Below, piece after piece: positions 7,891 to 21,518 of a stretch of 64,000 bases of DNA; position 1 is the first letter of the stretch; each line of letters starts with the position of its first letter. Both the position numbers and the translations under genes were made by a program. Source of the stretch: Massilia sp. YIM B02763 (lineage in GTDB: Bacteria; Pseudomonadota; Gammaproteobacteria; Burkholderiales; Burkholderiaceae_D); NCBI RefSeq assembly GCF_030412015.1, contig NZ_JASNRD010000006.1, positions 62,001-126,000 on the forward strand, read 5' to 3'. The notes under the pieces were generated by a model that did not search any database, was not told the DNA's origin, and worked only from the letters and a program-made list of their open reading frames with translations.

Positions 7891-10800
7891 ATGCGTACAC
7901 CACAAGCAAGAACCCTGATCAACCTCGCCGTCGCCAGCGCCTGCTGCATGCTGGGCGCGGCCCATGCGGAGCAGGCGGCGCAGCAGGCGGCCCAGCCGGC
8001 TGCCGCGCAAGCCGACACGGCACAGGCCACGCCGGCCCCGGCACCCGTCGATACTGCAGCGCAGGCCACCCCGCCGGCGCCCGACGACCAGCAAACTCCT
8101 GCGGTACAGACCATGCCGCCGGCCCCCGTCGCCGGCGCCGCTGCGAACACCAACGTCGTGCGCATCTCCGGCTCGCGCATCGCCGCGCGCGGTTTCTCGC
8201 AGCCGACACCGACGACGAGCCTGTCCAGCGCCGACCTGGAAAAGGCGGCGAAACCGAACCTGTTCAACACGCTGGTGGAACTGCCGGCCCTGCAGGGCAG
8301 CACGGGTCGCACCACCAGCACCAACAGCACCTCGAGCGGCATCCAGGGCCTGTCCTCGCTGTCGCTGCGCGGCCTGGGACCGATCCGTACCCTGACCCTG
8401 CTGGACGGCCAGCGCGTGGTCGGCGCCAACGTCACCGGCGTCACCGACGTCAGCCAGTTCCCGCAGCTGCTCGTCAAGCGCGTCGACGTCGTTACCGGCG
8501 GCGCCTCGGCATCCTACGGCTCCGACGCCGTCGGCGGCGTCGTCAACTTCATCACGGATAAAAAGTTCGAAGGCTTCAAGGCCAACGTCGAGGGCGGCCA
8601 GACCAAGTACAACGACGACAAGAGCGGCACCGTGCAGGCCGCGTGGGGCAAGGCGTTCATGAACGACCGCCTGCACGTGACCGTCAGCGGCGAATTCTCG
8701 AAGGAGAACGGCATCGACGCGCCGGGCTTCGGCGAAGTCGGCGCCGGTGGCCGCGACTGGTACCGCAATACCGTCTACGAGCGCCGTCCCCTGTCGCAGA
8801 CGAACGACGGCCGCCCGGAATACCGCGTCATCGACCACGCCCAGCAATACCAGTATTCGAAATACGGCCTGATCACGAGCGGCCCGCTGCAGGGTACCGC
8901 GTTCGGCGCCGGCGGCGCGCCCTACCAGTTCCAGTACGGCTCGAACGGCGTGCCGCTCGGGAACGGCCAGGTCAGCAACTGCGTCAACCCGTTCTGCGTC
9001 GGCGGCGACCTGACGGGCAGCGTCGGTTCCGGCACCAACCTGGCCATGAACTTCAAGCGCCAGGTCGCCTACACGCGCCTGTCGTGGGACCTCGACCCGG
9101 ACAACGAGATCTACTTCACCGCCAACTGGGCGCAGGTGGCCTCGCACTTCACCCCGAACCCGGGCGCGGCCAAGCAGGCCAACCTGACGATCCAGTGCGA
9201 CAACCCGTTCCTGCCGGCGTCGATCGCGGCGGCCTGCGCTGCCAACAACATCACCAGCTTCCAGTACGGCACGGCGAACGCGATCTTCCCGTCGAACATC
9301 AACGTCCACCCGACGCGTACCCAGCGCCGCTTCGTGGTCGGCGCCGACGGCAAGTTCAATCTGTTCGGCCGCGAATGGAACTACGACGCCTACGTCGAAC
9401 ACGGCGAGAACACCACCAACATCAACGTCCACGACATCACGCTCAACACGCGCTACAACAATGCGATCGATGCCGTGCGCCTGGCCGACGGCACCATCGC
9501 CTGCCGCAACGCGACGGCGCGCGCCAACGGCTGCCTGCCGTTCAACATCATCGGCAACAACCCCGTCGACCCGGCCGCCTGGCGCTACATCGCGCCGGAA
9601 GCGGGCCCGATCCAGCGCACCGAGCAAAGCCAGGACGTGGCCAGCTTCAACGTCAACGGCGAGATCTTCGACGGCTGGGCCGGTCCGATCTCGATGGCGA
9701 CGGGCGCCGAGTACCGCCGCGAGAAGTACACGGTCAAGGGCGACCCGTACGGCGCCGGCGTGTCGCCCGACTCGCTGTCGCTGCCGGGCTACCCGGCCGA
9801 CCCGACGCTCAACAGCACCATCGGCAACAACTGGTACGCCGGCAACTATCACAACGGCGGCGGCTCGTATAACGTGCGCGAAGCCTACGTGGAATTCAAC
9901 GTGCCGGTGCTGAAGTCGGAGCGCTGGGGCGAGGCCAACATCAACGTGGCCGACCGCCAGACCAAGTACAGCACGGCCGGCAGCAACGGCACCTGGAAGC
10001 TGGGCGCCACCTGGAAGACCCCGGTCGACGGGCTGCGCCTGCGCGCCGTGACCTCGAAGGACGTGCGCGCGCCGAACCTGTCCGAACTGTTCGCGGCGCC
10101 CGTCGTCGTCAACAACCAAGTGCAGTACCAGGGCAACGCGATCAGCGTCCAGCAGCGTACGGTGGGCAACACCAACCTGCGCCCCGAGACCGCGCGTAAC
10201 AACTCCTTCGGCATCGTGCTGAGCCAGCCGAGCTGGGCGCCGGGCTTCTCGGTCTCGCTCGACTACTTCGACATCAAGGTCAAGGACGTGATCTCCACGC
10301 TGACGATCCAGCAGGAAGTCGACCTGTGCGCGGCCGGCAACCAGGAGATCTGCTCGGCGATGGTCTTGAACAGCCCGGGCAACAACTACGTCACGGTGCA
10401 GAACTTCAACCTGGCGTCGCTGCATGCGAAGGGCTTCGACATCGAAACGGCGTACCGCAAGAACCTCGACGCCTTCAAGCTGCCGGGCCGCTTCACGTTC
10501 CGCGCGCTGGCCACCCGCAACCTGCACTTCATCACGGATTCCGGCGTGGTCGGCACGATCCCGAGCGAAGGCGCGGGCGTCAACCTGGGCAATACGCCGA
10601 AGTGGAAGGTGCTCGCCTCGCAGACCTGGGACGGCCTGCTGAACGACAAGCTGAGCCTGACCCTGACGGAGCGCTGGTTCAGCGACGGCGTGTACAGCAA
10701 CGAGTTCATCGAGTGCCAGACCAACTGCCCGACCTCGACGCTGATCCACCCGACCATCTACGACAACCAGATGAAGGGCGCGACCTACCTCGACTTCGGC

Positions 10801-10968
10801 GGCAGCTGGAACATCTCGAAGCAGCTCATGCTGTACTTCAAGGTCGACAACCTGACGGACCGCGATCCGGAACCGGCGCCGCAGGCCAATCCGAGCTTCG
10901 CGATCAACCCGGCCCTGTACGACGTGGTCGGCCGCACCTATCGCGTCGGCCTGCGCTACAACTACTGA
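7891..10968 (+). CDS. TonB-dependent receptor (probable oligosaccharide uptake)
   Basis: Outer-membrane active transporter of 1,025 residues. A signal peptide (residues 1-26, ending near AHAEQ) is followed by an unusual Ala/Pro/Gln-rich linker to about residue 85, a plug domain (VVRISGSRIAARGFSQPTP through LLDGQRVVGANV and VTGGASASYGSDAVGGVVNF) and a beta-barrel ending in an aromatic residue (GLRYNY). It lies 78 bases after gntK and 13 before the GntP permease gene, so it probably brings the locus substrate into the periplasm. The plug sequence resembles large Oar-like receptors used for carbohydrates, but ligand assignment is by context only. Confidence 0.85.
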   Translation: MRTPQARTLINLAVASACCMLGAAHAEQAAQQAAQPAAAQADTAQATPAPAPVDTAAQATPPAPDDQQTPAVQTMPPAPVAGAAANTNVVRISGSRIAARGFSQPTPTTSLSSADLEKAAKPNLFNTLVELPALQGSTGRTTSTNSTSSGIQGLSSLSLRGLGPIRTLTLLDGQRVVGANVTGVTDVSQFPQLLVKRVDVVTGGASASYGSDAVGGVVNFITDKKFEGFKANVEGGQTKYNDDKSGTVQAAWGKAFMNDRLHVTVSGEFSKENGIDAPGFGEVGAGGRDWYRNTVYERRPLSQTNDGRPEYRVIDHAQQYQYSKYGLITSGPLQGTAFGAGGAPYQFQYGSNGVPLGNGQVSNCVNPFCVGGDLTGSVGSGTNLAMNFKRQVAYTRLSWDLDPDNEIYFTANWAQVASHFTPNPGAAKQANLTIQCDNPFLPASIAAACAANNITSFQYGTANAIFPSNINVHPTRTQRRFVVGADGKFNLFGREWNYDAYVEHGENTTNINVHDITLNTRYNNAIDAVRLADGTIACRNATARANGCLPFNIIGNNPVDPAAWRYIAPEAGPIQRTEQSQDVASFNVNGEIFDGWAGPISMATGAEYRREKYTVKGDPYGAGVSPDSLSLPGYPADPTLNSTIGNNWYAGNYHNGGGSYNVREAYVEFNVPVLKSERWGEANINVADRQTKYSTAGSNGTWKLGATWKTPVDGLRLRAVTSKDVRAPNLSELFAAPVVVNNQVQYQGNAISVQQRTVGNTNLRPETARNNSFGIVLSQPSWAPGFSVSLDYFDIKVKDVISTLTIQQEVDLCAAGNQEICSAMVLNSPGNNYVTVQNFNLASLHAKGFDIETAYRKNLDAFKLPGRFTFRALATRNLHFITDSGVVGTIPSEGAGVNLGNTPKWKVLASQTWDGLLNDKLSLTLTERWFSDGVYSNEFIECQTNCPTSTLIHPTIYDNQMKGATYLDFGGSWNISKQLMLYFKVDNLTDRDPEPAPQANPSFAINPALYDVVGRTYRVGLRYNY

Positions 10969-10981
10969 CCGGGGCGGGACC

Positions 10982-12292
10982 GTGTGGAACATCCTGTCGG
11001 TGCTGCTGGCCGTCGGCCTGCTCACCGTGCTGATCGCCTGGGGCAAGGTGCAGCCGCTGCTGGCATTCGTGCTGGCGGCGCTGGTCGCCGCCCTGCTGCT
11101 GGGCATGCCGGCGGCGAAGATCCCGGGCGCCATCGAGAAGGGCATCGGCGACTTGCTCGGGTCGCTGGTCGTCGTGATCTGCCTGGGCGCCGTGTTCGGC
11201 AAGCTGATCGCCGATAGCGGCGCCGCCCGCCAGATCGCCGCGTCCCTGATCGGGACGACAGGGTCGGCCCGGATTCCGGTGGCGATGACCGTCACCGGCT
11301 TCGTCGTGGGCCTGCCGCTGTACTACAACGTCGGCTTCGTGCTGATGGTGCCGCTGATCTTTTCGCTGGTCCAGCAGTCGGGCCGCCCGGCCGTGGCGCT
11401 GGGCATGCCGCTGCTGGCCGGGCTGTCGATCGCGCACGGCTTCCTGCCGCCGCATCCGTCCGCCACGGCGCTGGTCGTGGCCGTGCATGCGGACATGGGC
11501 AAGACGCTGCTGTACGGCCTGGCCGTCGCGATCCCGACGCTCATCATCGCCGGCCCCGTGTTCGCCATGAGCCTGAAGAACATCCGCGCCGAACCGGCGC
11601 CCATGTTCCGCAACGCCCAGCCGGTGGAGACGACGCCACCTGGCACCTTCAACTGCTTCGCCACCGCGCTGCTGCCGGTCGTGCTGCTGGCCGCGCTCAC
11701 GCTGGTCACGCTGGTCCGGCCGGACCTGGCGGAGCCGCTCGCCTTCTTTTCCAACCCGTTGGTCGTGATGCTGGTCTCCTACTTCGTCGCGATCTGGACG
11801 CTGGGCCTGGCCCAGGGGCGCACGCTGGCGCAGGTGATGCAGGGGGCCCAGGAAGCGCTGCGCGAGATCGCGCCGATCCTGCTCATCATCGCCGGCGCCG
11901 GCGCCCTGAAGCAGGTGCTGATCGATTCCGGCGTCAGCGCCGAACTGGGCGCGCAGCTGGCCACGCTGCCGGTGCCGCCGCTGCTGCTCGGCTGGTCGGT
12001 GGCGACCCTGATCCGCATCTGCCTCGGCTCCGCCACGGTGGCCGGCGTGACGGCGGCCGGCGTCGTCGGCCCGCTCGTGCAGAGCTCCGGTTGCGACCCG
12101 AACCTGATGGTGCTGGCCGTGGGCGCCGGGAGCCTGATGTGCAGCCACGTCAACGATTCCGGCTTCTGGATGTTCAAGGAATATTTTGGCCTGTCGCTGA
12201 AGGACACCTTCCGCTCCTGGTCGCTGATGGAAACCCTGGTCGGCGTGTTCGGCCTGCTGTTCGTGCTGTTGCTGTCGCTGTTCGTTCGATAA
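10982..12292 (+). CDS. gntP: Gluconate:H+ symporter, GntP family
   Basis: Inner-membrane permease of 436 residues with about twelve hydrophobic helices. Family marks include GLPLYYNVGFVLMVPLIF, GLSIAHGFLPPHPSATALV (the conserved HGFLPPHP loop) and the late SATVAGVTAAGVVGPL and SHVNDSGFWMFKEYF segments. It starts with GTG after GGGGCGGGA, close behind the receptor gene, and is followed within 21 bases by the GH55 gene. Together with gntK it forms an uptake and phosphorylation pair for gluconate or a related aldonic acid. Confidence 0.93.
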   Translation: MWNILSVLLAVGLLTVLIAWGKVQPLLAFVLAALVAALLLGMPAAKIPGAIEKGIGDLLGSLVVVICLGAVFGKLIADSGAARQIAASLIGTTGSARIPVAMTVTGFVVGLPLYYNVGFVLMVPLIFSLVQQSGRPAVALGMPLLAGLSIAHGFLPPHPSATALVVAVHADMGKTLLYGLAVAIPTLIIAGPVFAMSLKNIRAEPAPMFRNAQPVETTPPGTFNCFATALLPVVLLAALTLVTLVRPDLAEPLAFFSNPLVVMLVSYFVAIWTLGLAQGRTLAQVMQGAQEALREIAPILLIIAGAGALKQVLIDSGVSAELGAQLATLPVPPLLLGWSVATLIRICLGSATVAGVTAAGVVGPLVQSSGCDPNLMVLAVGAGSLMCSHVNDSGFWMFKEYFGLSLKDTFRSWSLMETLVGVFGLLFVLLLSLFVR

Positions 12293-12313
12293 AAAAGAGA
12301 GAGGGGACACACC

Positions 12314-15300
12314 ATGAATTACCGACTTACCGCACTGGCGCTCGCCATGGCGCTGGCGCTGCCGGCGCATGCCGCTTCCGTTTCCAGTTACCAGACCATG
12401 CCGGACGACCCGCATGCCGTCGTCGTCAAGGGCGCTCGCGGCGACGGCAAGGCCGACGACACGGCCGCGATCCAGCAGGCCCTCGACGCCGCGGCCGACA
12501 AGGGCCAGGGCGGCATCGTGTTCCTGCCCTCGGGCCGCTACCGCATCACGAAGAGCCTCCTGATCCCGCTGGCCGTGCGCCTGTACGGAGTGGGACCGAC
12601 CCGTCCCGTGTTCGTGCTGGCGCCGAACACGCCGGGATTCCAGCAGGGCGTGGCGAACATGGTGATCTTCACGGGCGGCGACCAGTACACGGTCGGCAAG
12701 GTGCCGATGCCGGTGCCCAGCGCCGTCCCGTTCGACCCGCAGAACAAGCCGGTGCGCGACGCCAATTCTTCCACCTTCTATTCGGCGCTGTCGAACGTCG
12801 ACTTCGAGATCGGCGACGGCAACCCGGCCGCCGCCGCCGTGCGCATGCACACGGCCCAGCACTCGAACCTGTCGCACATCGACTTCCACATCGGTTCCGG
12901 CCTGGCCGGCGTCTACCAGGTCGGCAACATCGCCTACGACCTGAAATTCCACGGCGGCCGCTACGGCATCCTGAGCGAAAAGACCTCGCCGGCCTGGCAA
13001 TTCACGCTCGTCGATGCCAGCTTCGAGGGCCAGCGCGACGCCGCCATCCGCGAGCACGAAGCGGGCCTGACGCTGGTGAACACGGACATCCGCAACACCC
13101 CCGTCGGCATCGACATCGACCGCGGCTACGGCGACTGGTTGTGGGGCAAGGGCGTGCGCTTCGAGAACGTGTCGAAGGCCGCCGTCGTCATCAGCAACGA
13201 GGACAACGTCTACACCCAGGTCGGCTTCGAGCGCGCCAGCGCGCGCAACGTGCCGACCTTCGCGCGTTTCCGCGACAGCGGCAAGACGCTGGCCGGGGCC
13301 GGCCGCAACTACGAAGTCACGGAATTCAACTACGGCATGAAGCTCGACCAGCTCGGTACGCCGGGACGCTTCGACACCAACTACAAGACGGCGGCGCTGA
13401 AGGATGCGAAGGCGCCCGCCCCTGCCCTGCGCGCATTGCCGCCGACGAAGGACTGGGCCAATGTGCGCAGCTTCGGCGCGAAAGGCGACGGCAAGACGGA
13501 CGACACGGCCGCGATCCAGAAGGCCATCGACAGCAAGCGCACCGTCTACCTGCCGCTCGGCTTCTACCTCGTCAACGACACGATCCGCATGAAGCCGGAC
13601 ACCGTGATCGTCGCCCTGCATCCGGGCCTGACCCAGCTCGTGCTGCCGAACGGCTCGCCCGCCTTCCAGGGCGTCGACGGACCCAAGGCGCTGCTCGAGA
13701 GCGCGCGCGGCGGCGACGCCATCGTCTCCGGCATCGGCCTGGCCACCGGGGAAGTCAACAACCGCGCCGTGGCCCTGCTGTGGCGCGCCGGAGAACGTTC
13801 GCTGGTGGACGACGTGCGCATCCAGGGCGGCCACGGCACCCGCCTGTACGACGGCTCGCGCGCCGACCCGTACCAGAAGAACGGCAACTGGGACACGACC
13901 GCGTGGTGGGACCGCCAGTACCCGAGCATCTGGGTGACGGACAACGGCGGCGGCACCTTCTCCGGCATCTGGTCGCCGAGCGGCTACGCGCAGGCCGGCT
14001 TCTACGTGTCGAACACGAAGACGCCGGGCTATGTGTACGAGCTGTCGGCCGAGCACCACATCCGCAACGAGATCGTGCTGGACGACGTGCAGAACTGGGA
14101 ATTCCTGGCGCCGCAGACGGAAGAGGAAGTCCGCGACGGCATGGATTCCGTGTCCTTCGACATCCGCAATTCGAAGAACATCCTGATCGCCAACTACCAC
14201 GGCTACCGCGTCACGCGCTCGATCAAGCCGGCGCCGACGGCCGTGCGCATCGAGAACTCGAGCGACATCCGCTTCCGCAACGTGCACGTGAACGGCGAAA
14301 GCGGCTTCGCCACCTGCGACGACAACGGCTGCGCCACCTATCTGCGCGCCTCGAAGTACCCGTACGAGAACGCGATCACGGACGCCACCCACAAGATCCA
14401 GGTGCGCGAGCGCGAGTTCGCGGTGCTCGACTACACGGGCAAGCAGGCCAGCGCACCCGCCGCCCAGGGCAAGGTCGACAAGCTGGAAGGCGATTTCTAT
14501 TCGATCGCCGGCGCCGCCGTCGACGCCCAGGGCCGCCTGTACTTCGTCGACCGCCATTTCAAGCGCATCTACCGCTGGGACCAGGCGGGCGGCCTGGCGA
14601 TCGTGCGCGACGCCCCGCTCGACCCGATCAACCTCGCCATCGACAAGAGCGGCAACGTGATGGTGCTGTCGCACTACGGCAAGGAAGCGGGCGTCTACAC
14701 CTTCAAGCCGGACGCGCCGCGCAGCCAGCTCGCGATGATCAAGCCCACGCCCGTCGCGCAACGCGCCGACACGCAGGTGGCGATTCCCGTGAACTTCTGG
14801 CAGAACGGTGAATTCCAGGACCAGCTCGATCCGAAGACCTATGAATTCACGACGCTGGCCGAGATGTTCGCGCGCGACGTCGCCAAGCCCAAGGCGCAGG
14901 AATACGTGTCGCCGGACGGCAGCCTGGCGTTGCCGGCGTACCGCGTGCTGCGCCAGGGTCCGACGGACCACATGGGCTACCGCTGGTCGGACACGCTCGA
15001 CACCCACGGCTTCACCTATGGCCGCGTGGGCGAGCGCGTCGTGTTCACGAACGGCTCGGAGAACCGCACCTTCAGCGGCCTGCTGGGCGCGGGCGGCGCC
15101 ATCACGGACCTGAGGATGGTCGCCGACCGCGGCGGCGAGAGCGCGGCCGTGGGACCGGACGGCAAGGTCTACGTCGCCAACGGCCAGGTGTTCGTCTACG
15201 GCCAGGATCCGAAGCAGCCGGTCGGCCGCATCGACGTGCCGGAGCGTCCGCTGCAGCTGATCTTCGGCGGCGCGGACAAGCGCACGCTGTTCATCCTCAC

Positions 15301-15331
15301 GCACCACAGCCTGTACTCGACGCGGATCTGA
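12314..15331 (+). CDS. Secreted GH55-like beta-helix protein fused to SMP-30/gluconolactonase-like domain
   Basis: A 1,005-residue exported protein. A signal peptide ending in PAHAA is followed by two pectate-lyase-3 type right-handed beta-helix modules, each opening with the same pattern (GARGDGKADDTAAIQQAL near residue 36; SFGAKGDGKTDDTAAIQKAI near 390). This duplicated layout is that of glycoside hydrolase family 55, exo- or endo-beta-1,3-glucanases. From about residue 730 the sequence changes to SMP-30/gluconolactonase-like blades (AAVDAQGRLYFVDRHFKRIY, AAVGPDGKVYVANGQVFVYG) ending LFILTHHSLYSTRI. The pairing with gntK and gntP suggests that the tail handles a sugar lactone or binds its product; whether it keeps catalytic metal ligands is not established. 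Confidence 0.75.
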   Translation: MNYRLTALALAMALALPAHAASVSSYQTMPDDPHAVVVKGARGDGKADDTAAIQQALDAAADKGQGGIVFLPSGRYRITKSLLIPLAVRLYGVGPTRPVFVLAPNTPGFQQGVANMVIFTGGDQYTVGKVPMPVPSAVPFDPQNKPVRDANSSTFYSALSNVDFEIGDGNPAAAAVRMHTAQHSNLSHIDFHIGSGLAGVYQVGNIAYDLKFHGGRYGILSEKTSPAWQFTLVDASFEGQRDAAIREHEAGLTLVNTDIRNTPVGIDIDRGYGDWLWGKGVRFENVSKAAVVISNEDNVYTQVGFERASARNVPTFARFRDSGKTLAGAGRNYEVTEFNYGMKLDQLGTPGRFDTNYKTAALKDAKAPAPALRALPPTKDWANVRSFGAKGDGKTDDTAAIQKAIDSKRTVYLPLGFYLVNDTIRMKPDTVIVALHPGLTQLVLPNGSPAFQGVDGPKALLESARGGDAIVSGIGLATGEVNNRAVALLWRAGERSLVDDVRIQGGHGTRLYDGSRADPYQKNGNWDTTAWWDRQYPSIWVTDNGGGTFSGIWSPSGYAQAGFYVSNTKTPGYVYELSAEHHIRNEIVLDDVQNWEFLAPQTEEEVRDGMDSVSFDIRNSKNILIANYHGYRVTRSIKPAPTAVRIENSSDIRFRNVHVNGESGFATCDDNGCATYLRASKYPYENAITDATHKIQVREREFAVLDYTGKQASAPAAQGKVDKLEGDFYSIAGAAVDAQGRLYFVDRHFKRIYRWDQAGGLAIVRDAPLDPINLAIDKSGNVMVLSHYGKEAGVYTFKPDAPRSQLAMIKPTPVAQRADTQVAIPVNFWQNGEFQDQLDPKTYEFTTLAEMFARDVAKPKAQEYVSPDGSLALPAYRVLRQGPTDHMGYRWSDTLDTHGFTYGRVGERVVFTNGSENRTFSGLLGAGGAITDLRMVADRGGESAAVGPDGKVYVANGQVFVYGQDPKQPVGRIDVPERPLQLIFGGADKRTLFILTHHSLYSTRI

Positions 15332-15333
15332 CC

Positions 15334-16218
15334 ATGAAACGTGCCCTCCTCCCCCTGCTGCTGGCGCTGGCCTGCGGCGCTTCCATCGCCCAGCAGCAGG
15401 CGGCGCCACCAGCGTTCCAGTTGTGGCCGGACGGCGCGCCCGGCGCCGAGAAGCGCCACGGCGAAGCGGAAAAAGTCGCCGACGGCGTCTACTTCAGCAA
15501 CATCCACGACCCGTCCCTCACCGTGTCGCGCGCCGACCCGCGCCATGCCAACGGCGCCGCCGTCGTCATCGTGCCGGGTGGCGGCCACCGCATGCTCGTG
15601 TTCCAGAACGAAGGCATGGTGGCGGCCAAGACCCTGAACCGGATCGGCGTCTCGGCCTTCGTGCTGAAGTACCGGCTGGCGCGCGATGGCGGGTCCGGCT
15701 ACGACATCGAGCGCGACGCGGCGGCCGACCTGCGCCGCGCCGTGCGCTGGGTCCGCGCCCATGCGGCCGAGTATGGCGTCGACCCGCAGCGCGTGGGCGT
15801 GATGGGTTTCTCGGCCGGCGGCGAGCTGGTGTCGCTGGTGGCGGACAATCCGGAGAGCGCGCCCGCCCCCGCGCGCGATGCCATCGACAAGCTCAGTGCG
15901 CGGCCGGACTTCCAGGTGCTCGTGTATCCTGGCCCGCTGGGATCGCCGGCCAAGGCCGCGGACAAGGCGCCGCCGGCCTTCATCGTGGCCGGTTCGAAGG
16001 ACAGCTGCTGCATGCCGCCGGCCCTCAAGCTGTACCAGCAGCTGGTCGCATCGGGCGTGTCGGCGGAACTGCACCTGTACGCCGACACCGACCATGCCTT
16101 CAATATGGGGCAGCGCGGCGAGCGCGTCTCGCTGCAGCACTGGCCCGACCGCCTGGCCGACTGGCTGGCGGATGGCGGCTGGCTGATCGCGCGCGGCGCC
16201 AGCGTGCCCGCGCCTTGA
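15334..16218 (+). CDS. Exported alpha/beta hydrolase, esterase-like
   Basis: A 294-residue protein with a signal peptide (residues 1-20, GASIAQQQ). It has an oxyanion-hole region VPGGGHRML, nucleophile elbow GFSAGGEL (serine near residue 168) and a late TDHAFNMG that supplies the histidine; GSKDSCC is the likely acid region. The fold and motifs match BD-FAE / acetylxylan-esterase-like hydrolases that remove acyl groups from polysaccharides. Its ATG follows the GH55 stop by two bases, so the two are almost certainly translated from one message and act together in the periplasm or outside. Confidence 0.82.
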   Translation: MKRALLPLLLALACGASIAQQQAAPPAFQLWPDGAPGAEKRHGEAEKVADGVYFSNIHDPSLTVSRADPRHANGAAVVIVPGGGHRMLVFQNEGMVAAKTLNRIGVSAFVLKYRLARDGGSGYDIERDAAADLRRAVRWVRAHAAEYGVDPQRVGVMGFSAGGELVSLVADNPESAPAPARDAIDKLSARPDFQVLVYPGPLGSPAKAADKAPPAFIVAGSKDSCCMPPALKLYQQLVASGVSAELHLYADTDHAFNMGQRGERVSLQHWPDRLADWLADGGWLIARGASVPAP

Positions 16219-16247
16219 CCCTTTCGCCCATAGGAGATGAGTACCGC

Positions 16248-17060
16248 ATGAAACGCGCAATGACGCCGGCCGCCGCGCTGGCCACCACCCTCGCGCTGGC
16301 ACCCCTCGCTGCCCCGGCCGCGACGCTCACGCTGGCGCCGGGTGCCGGGACCGACATCCAGTACAAGGTGCTGGTGCTGGCCATTCCGAACAAATACCAC
16401 TACGAGTACATTCCCGTGGCGCGCGACAGCCTGGAGCACCTGGCCAAGCTGCACGCGTTCCAGCTCACCTACACCAACAAGCCCGAGATGTTCGAGGGCG
16501 ACCTGAAGCAGTATGCGGCGGTGGTGTTCCTGAATACGCCGGGCGAAGAGCTGAACCCGGCCCAGCGCGCGAAGTTCGAGCAGTACATGCGCGAAGGCGG
16601 CAATGCCGTCGTCGTGCACCGCGCCGCGATCACGCCGCCGAACAACTGGGTCTGGTACGAAAAACTGGTGGGCCGCTCGTTCACCAACCACCCGATGCTG
16701 CAGACGGCCGCCGTCGACGTCGTCGACCCTGGTTTCCCCGCCGCCTACGGCATCCCGCAGCGCTGGATGTGGAGCGACGAGTGGTACGTCACCACCAACC
16801 CCTACAAGATCGCGATCCACCCGGTGCTGAACGTGGACGAGCGCACCTACGATCCCGAGAAGATCTGGCCAGGACAGGTATCCAAGGGCATGGGCAAGGA
16901 CCACCCGGTGGCCTGGTACCACGAAGTCGAGAAAGGCCGCGTGTTCGTCACCACGCTGGGCCACAACGGCGAGATGTACCGCGATCCGCAGTACCTGAAC
17001 CACCTGATGGGCGGGATCTGGTGGGCTGCGACGGGCAAGGGCCAGGCCGCCAGCCGGTAG
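16248..17060 (+). CDS. Exported ThuA-domain protein
   Basis: A 270-residue protein with a signal peptide (about residues 1-24, ending APAAT) followed by a ThuA-like, class-I-amidotransferase-type fold: KVLVLAIPNKYHYEYIPVA, YAAVVFLNTPGEELNPAQ, GGNAVVVHRAAI and the closing GRVFVTTLGHNGEMYRDPQYLNHLMGGIWWA. ThuA domains are linked to trehalose and other sugar metabolism in several bacteria, but their reaction is not firmly defined. The start has AGGAG upstream. It ends the plus-strand locus, followed by a repeated palindrome. Confidence 0.8.
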   Translation: MKRAMTPAAALATTLALAPLAAPAATLTLAPGAGTDIQYKVLVLAIPNKYHYEYIPVARDSLEHLAKLHAFQLTYTNKPEMFEGDLKQYAAVVFLNTPGEELNPAQRAKFEQYMREGGNAVVVHRAAITPPNNWVWYEKLVGRSFTNHPMLQTAAVDVVDPGFPAAYGIPQRWMWSDEWYVTTNPYKIAIHPVLNVDERTYDPEKIWPGQVSKGMGKDHPVAWYHEVEKGRVFVTTLGHNGEMYRDPQYLNHLMGGIWWAATGKGQAASR

Positions 17061-17077
17061 GAACTGGCCGCACCACT

Positions 17078-17163
17078 ACGTCGCCCCTGCGAAGGCAGGG
17101 GCCTAATTTCGCGTGCGCAGCCGGCGTGCAAACATTGGGCCCCTGCCTTCGCAGGGGCGACGG
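17078..17163. repeat. REPIN-like inverted repeat, copy 1
   Basis: Two arms of about 25 bases (17078-17103 and 17138-17162) with the core CCCCTGCGAAGGCAGGGG, itself palindromic, face each other around a 34-base spacer containing CGTGCGCAG. A close copy lies at 38948-39052. It fills the gap between convergent ThuA and histidine kinase genes. Confidence 0.75.
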
Positions 17164-17190
17164 TCTTTCCATCGACAAGAGACTCAGTCC

Positions 17191-21387
<4,197 letters not shown>

Positions 21388-21518
21388 GGGTGCAATGGGT
21401 GACGGGACGTGGAGGCGCTCATTGATGACGAACGCCACGATATTGTACGGCAGTTACGTGCCCGCAACCCATCCATTGGCGAACACGCCACACCCATTGG
21501 CGTACTTACCACATGGTG

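Noticed and set aside
7243..11295. Minus-strand open frame of about 1,350 codons under gntK and the TonB receptor
   Set aside because: Antisense to two clear genes; no recognisable protein family.
10904..15409. Minus-strand open frame of about 1,500 codons antisense to gntP and the GH55 gene
   Set aside because: Low-complexity Arg/His/Gln/Ala translation with no motif; it mirrors third-position GC bias of the real plus-strand genes.
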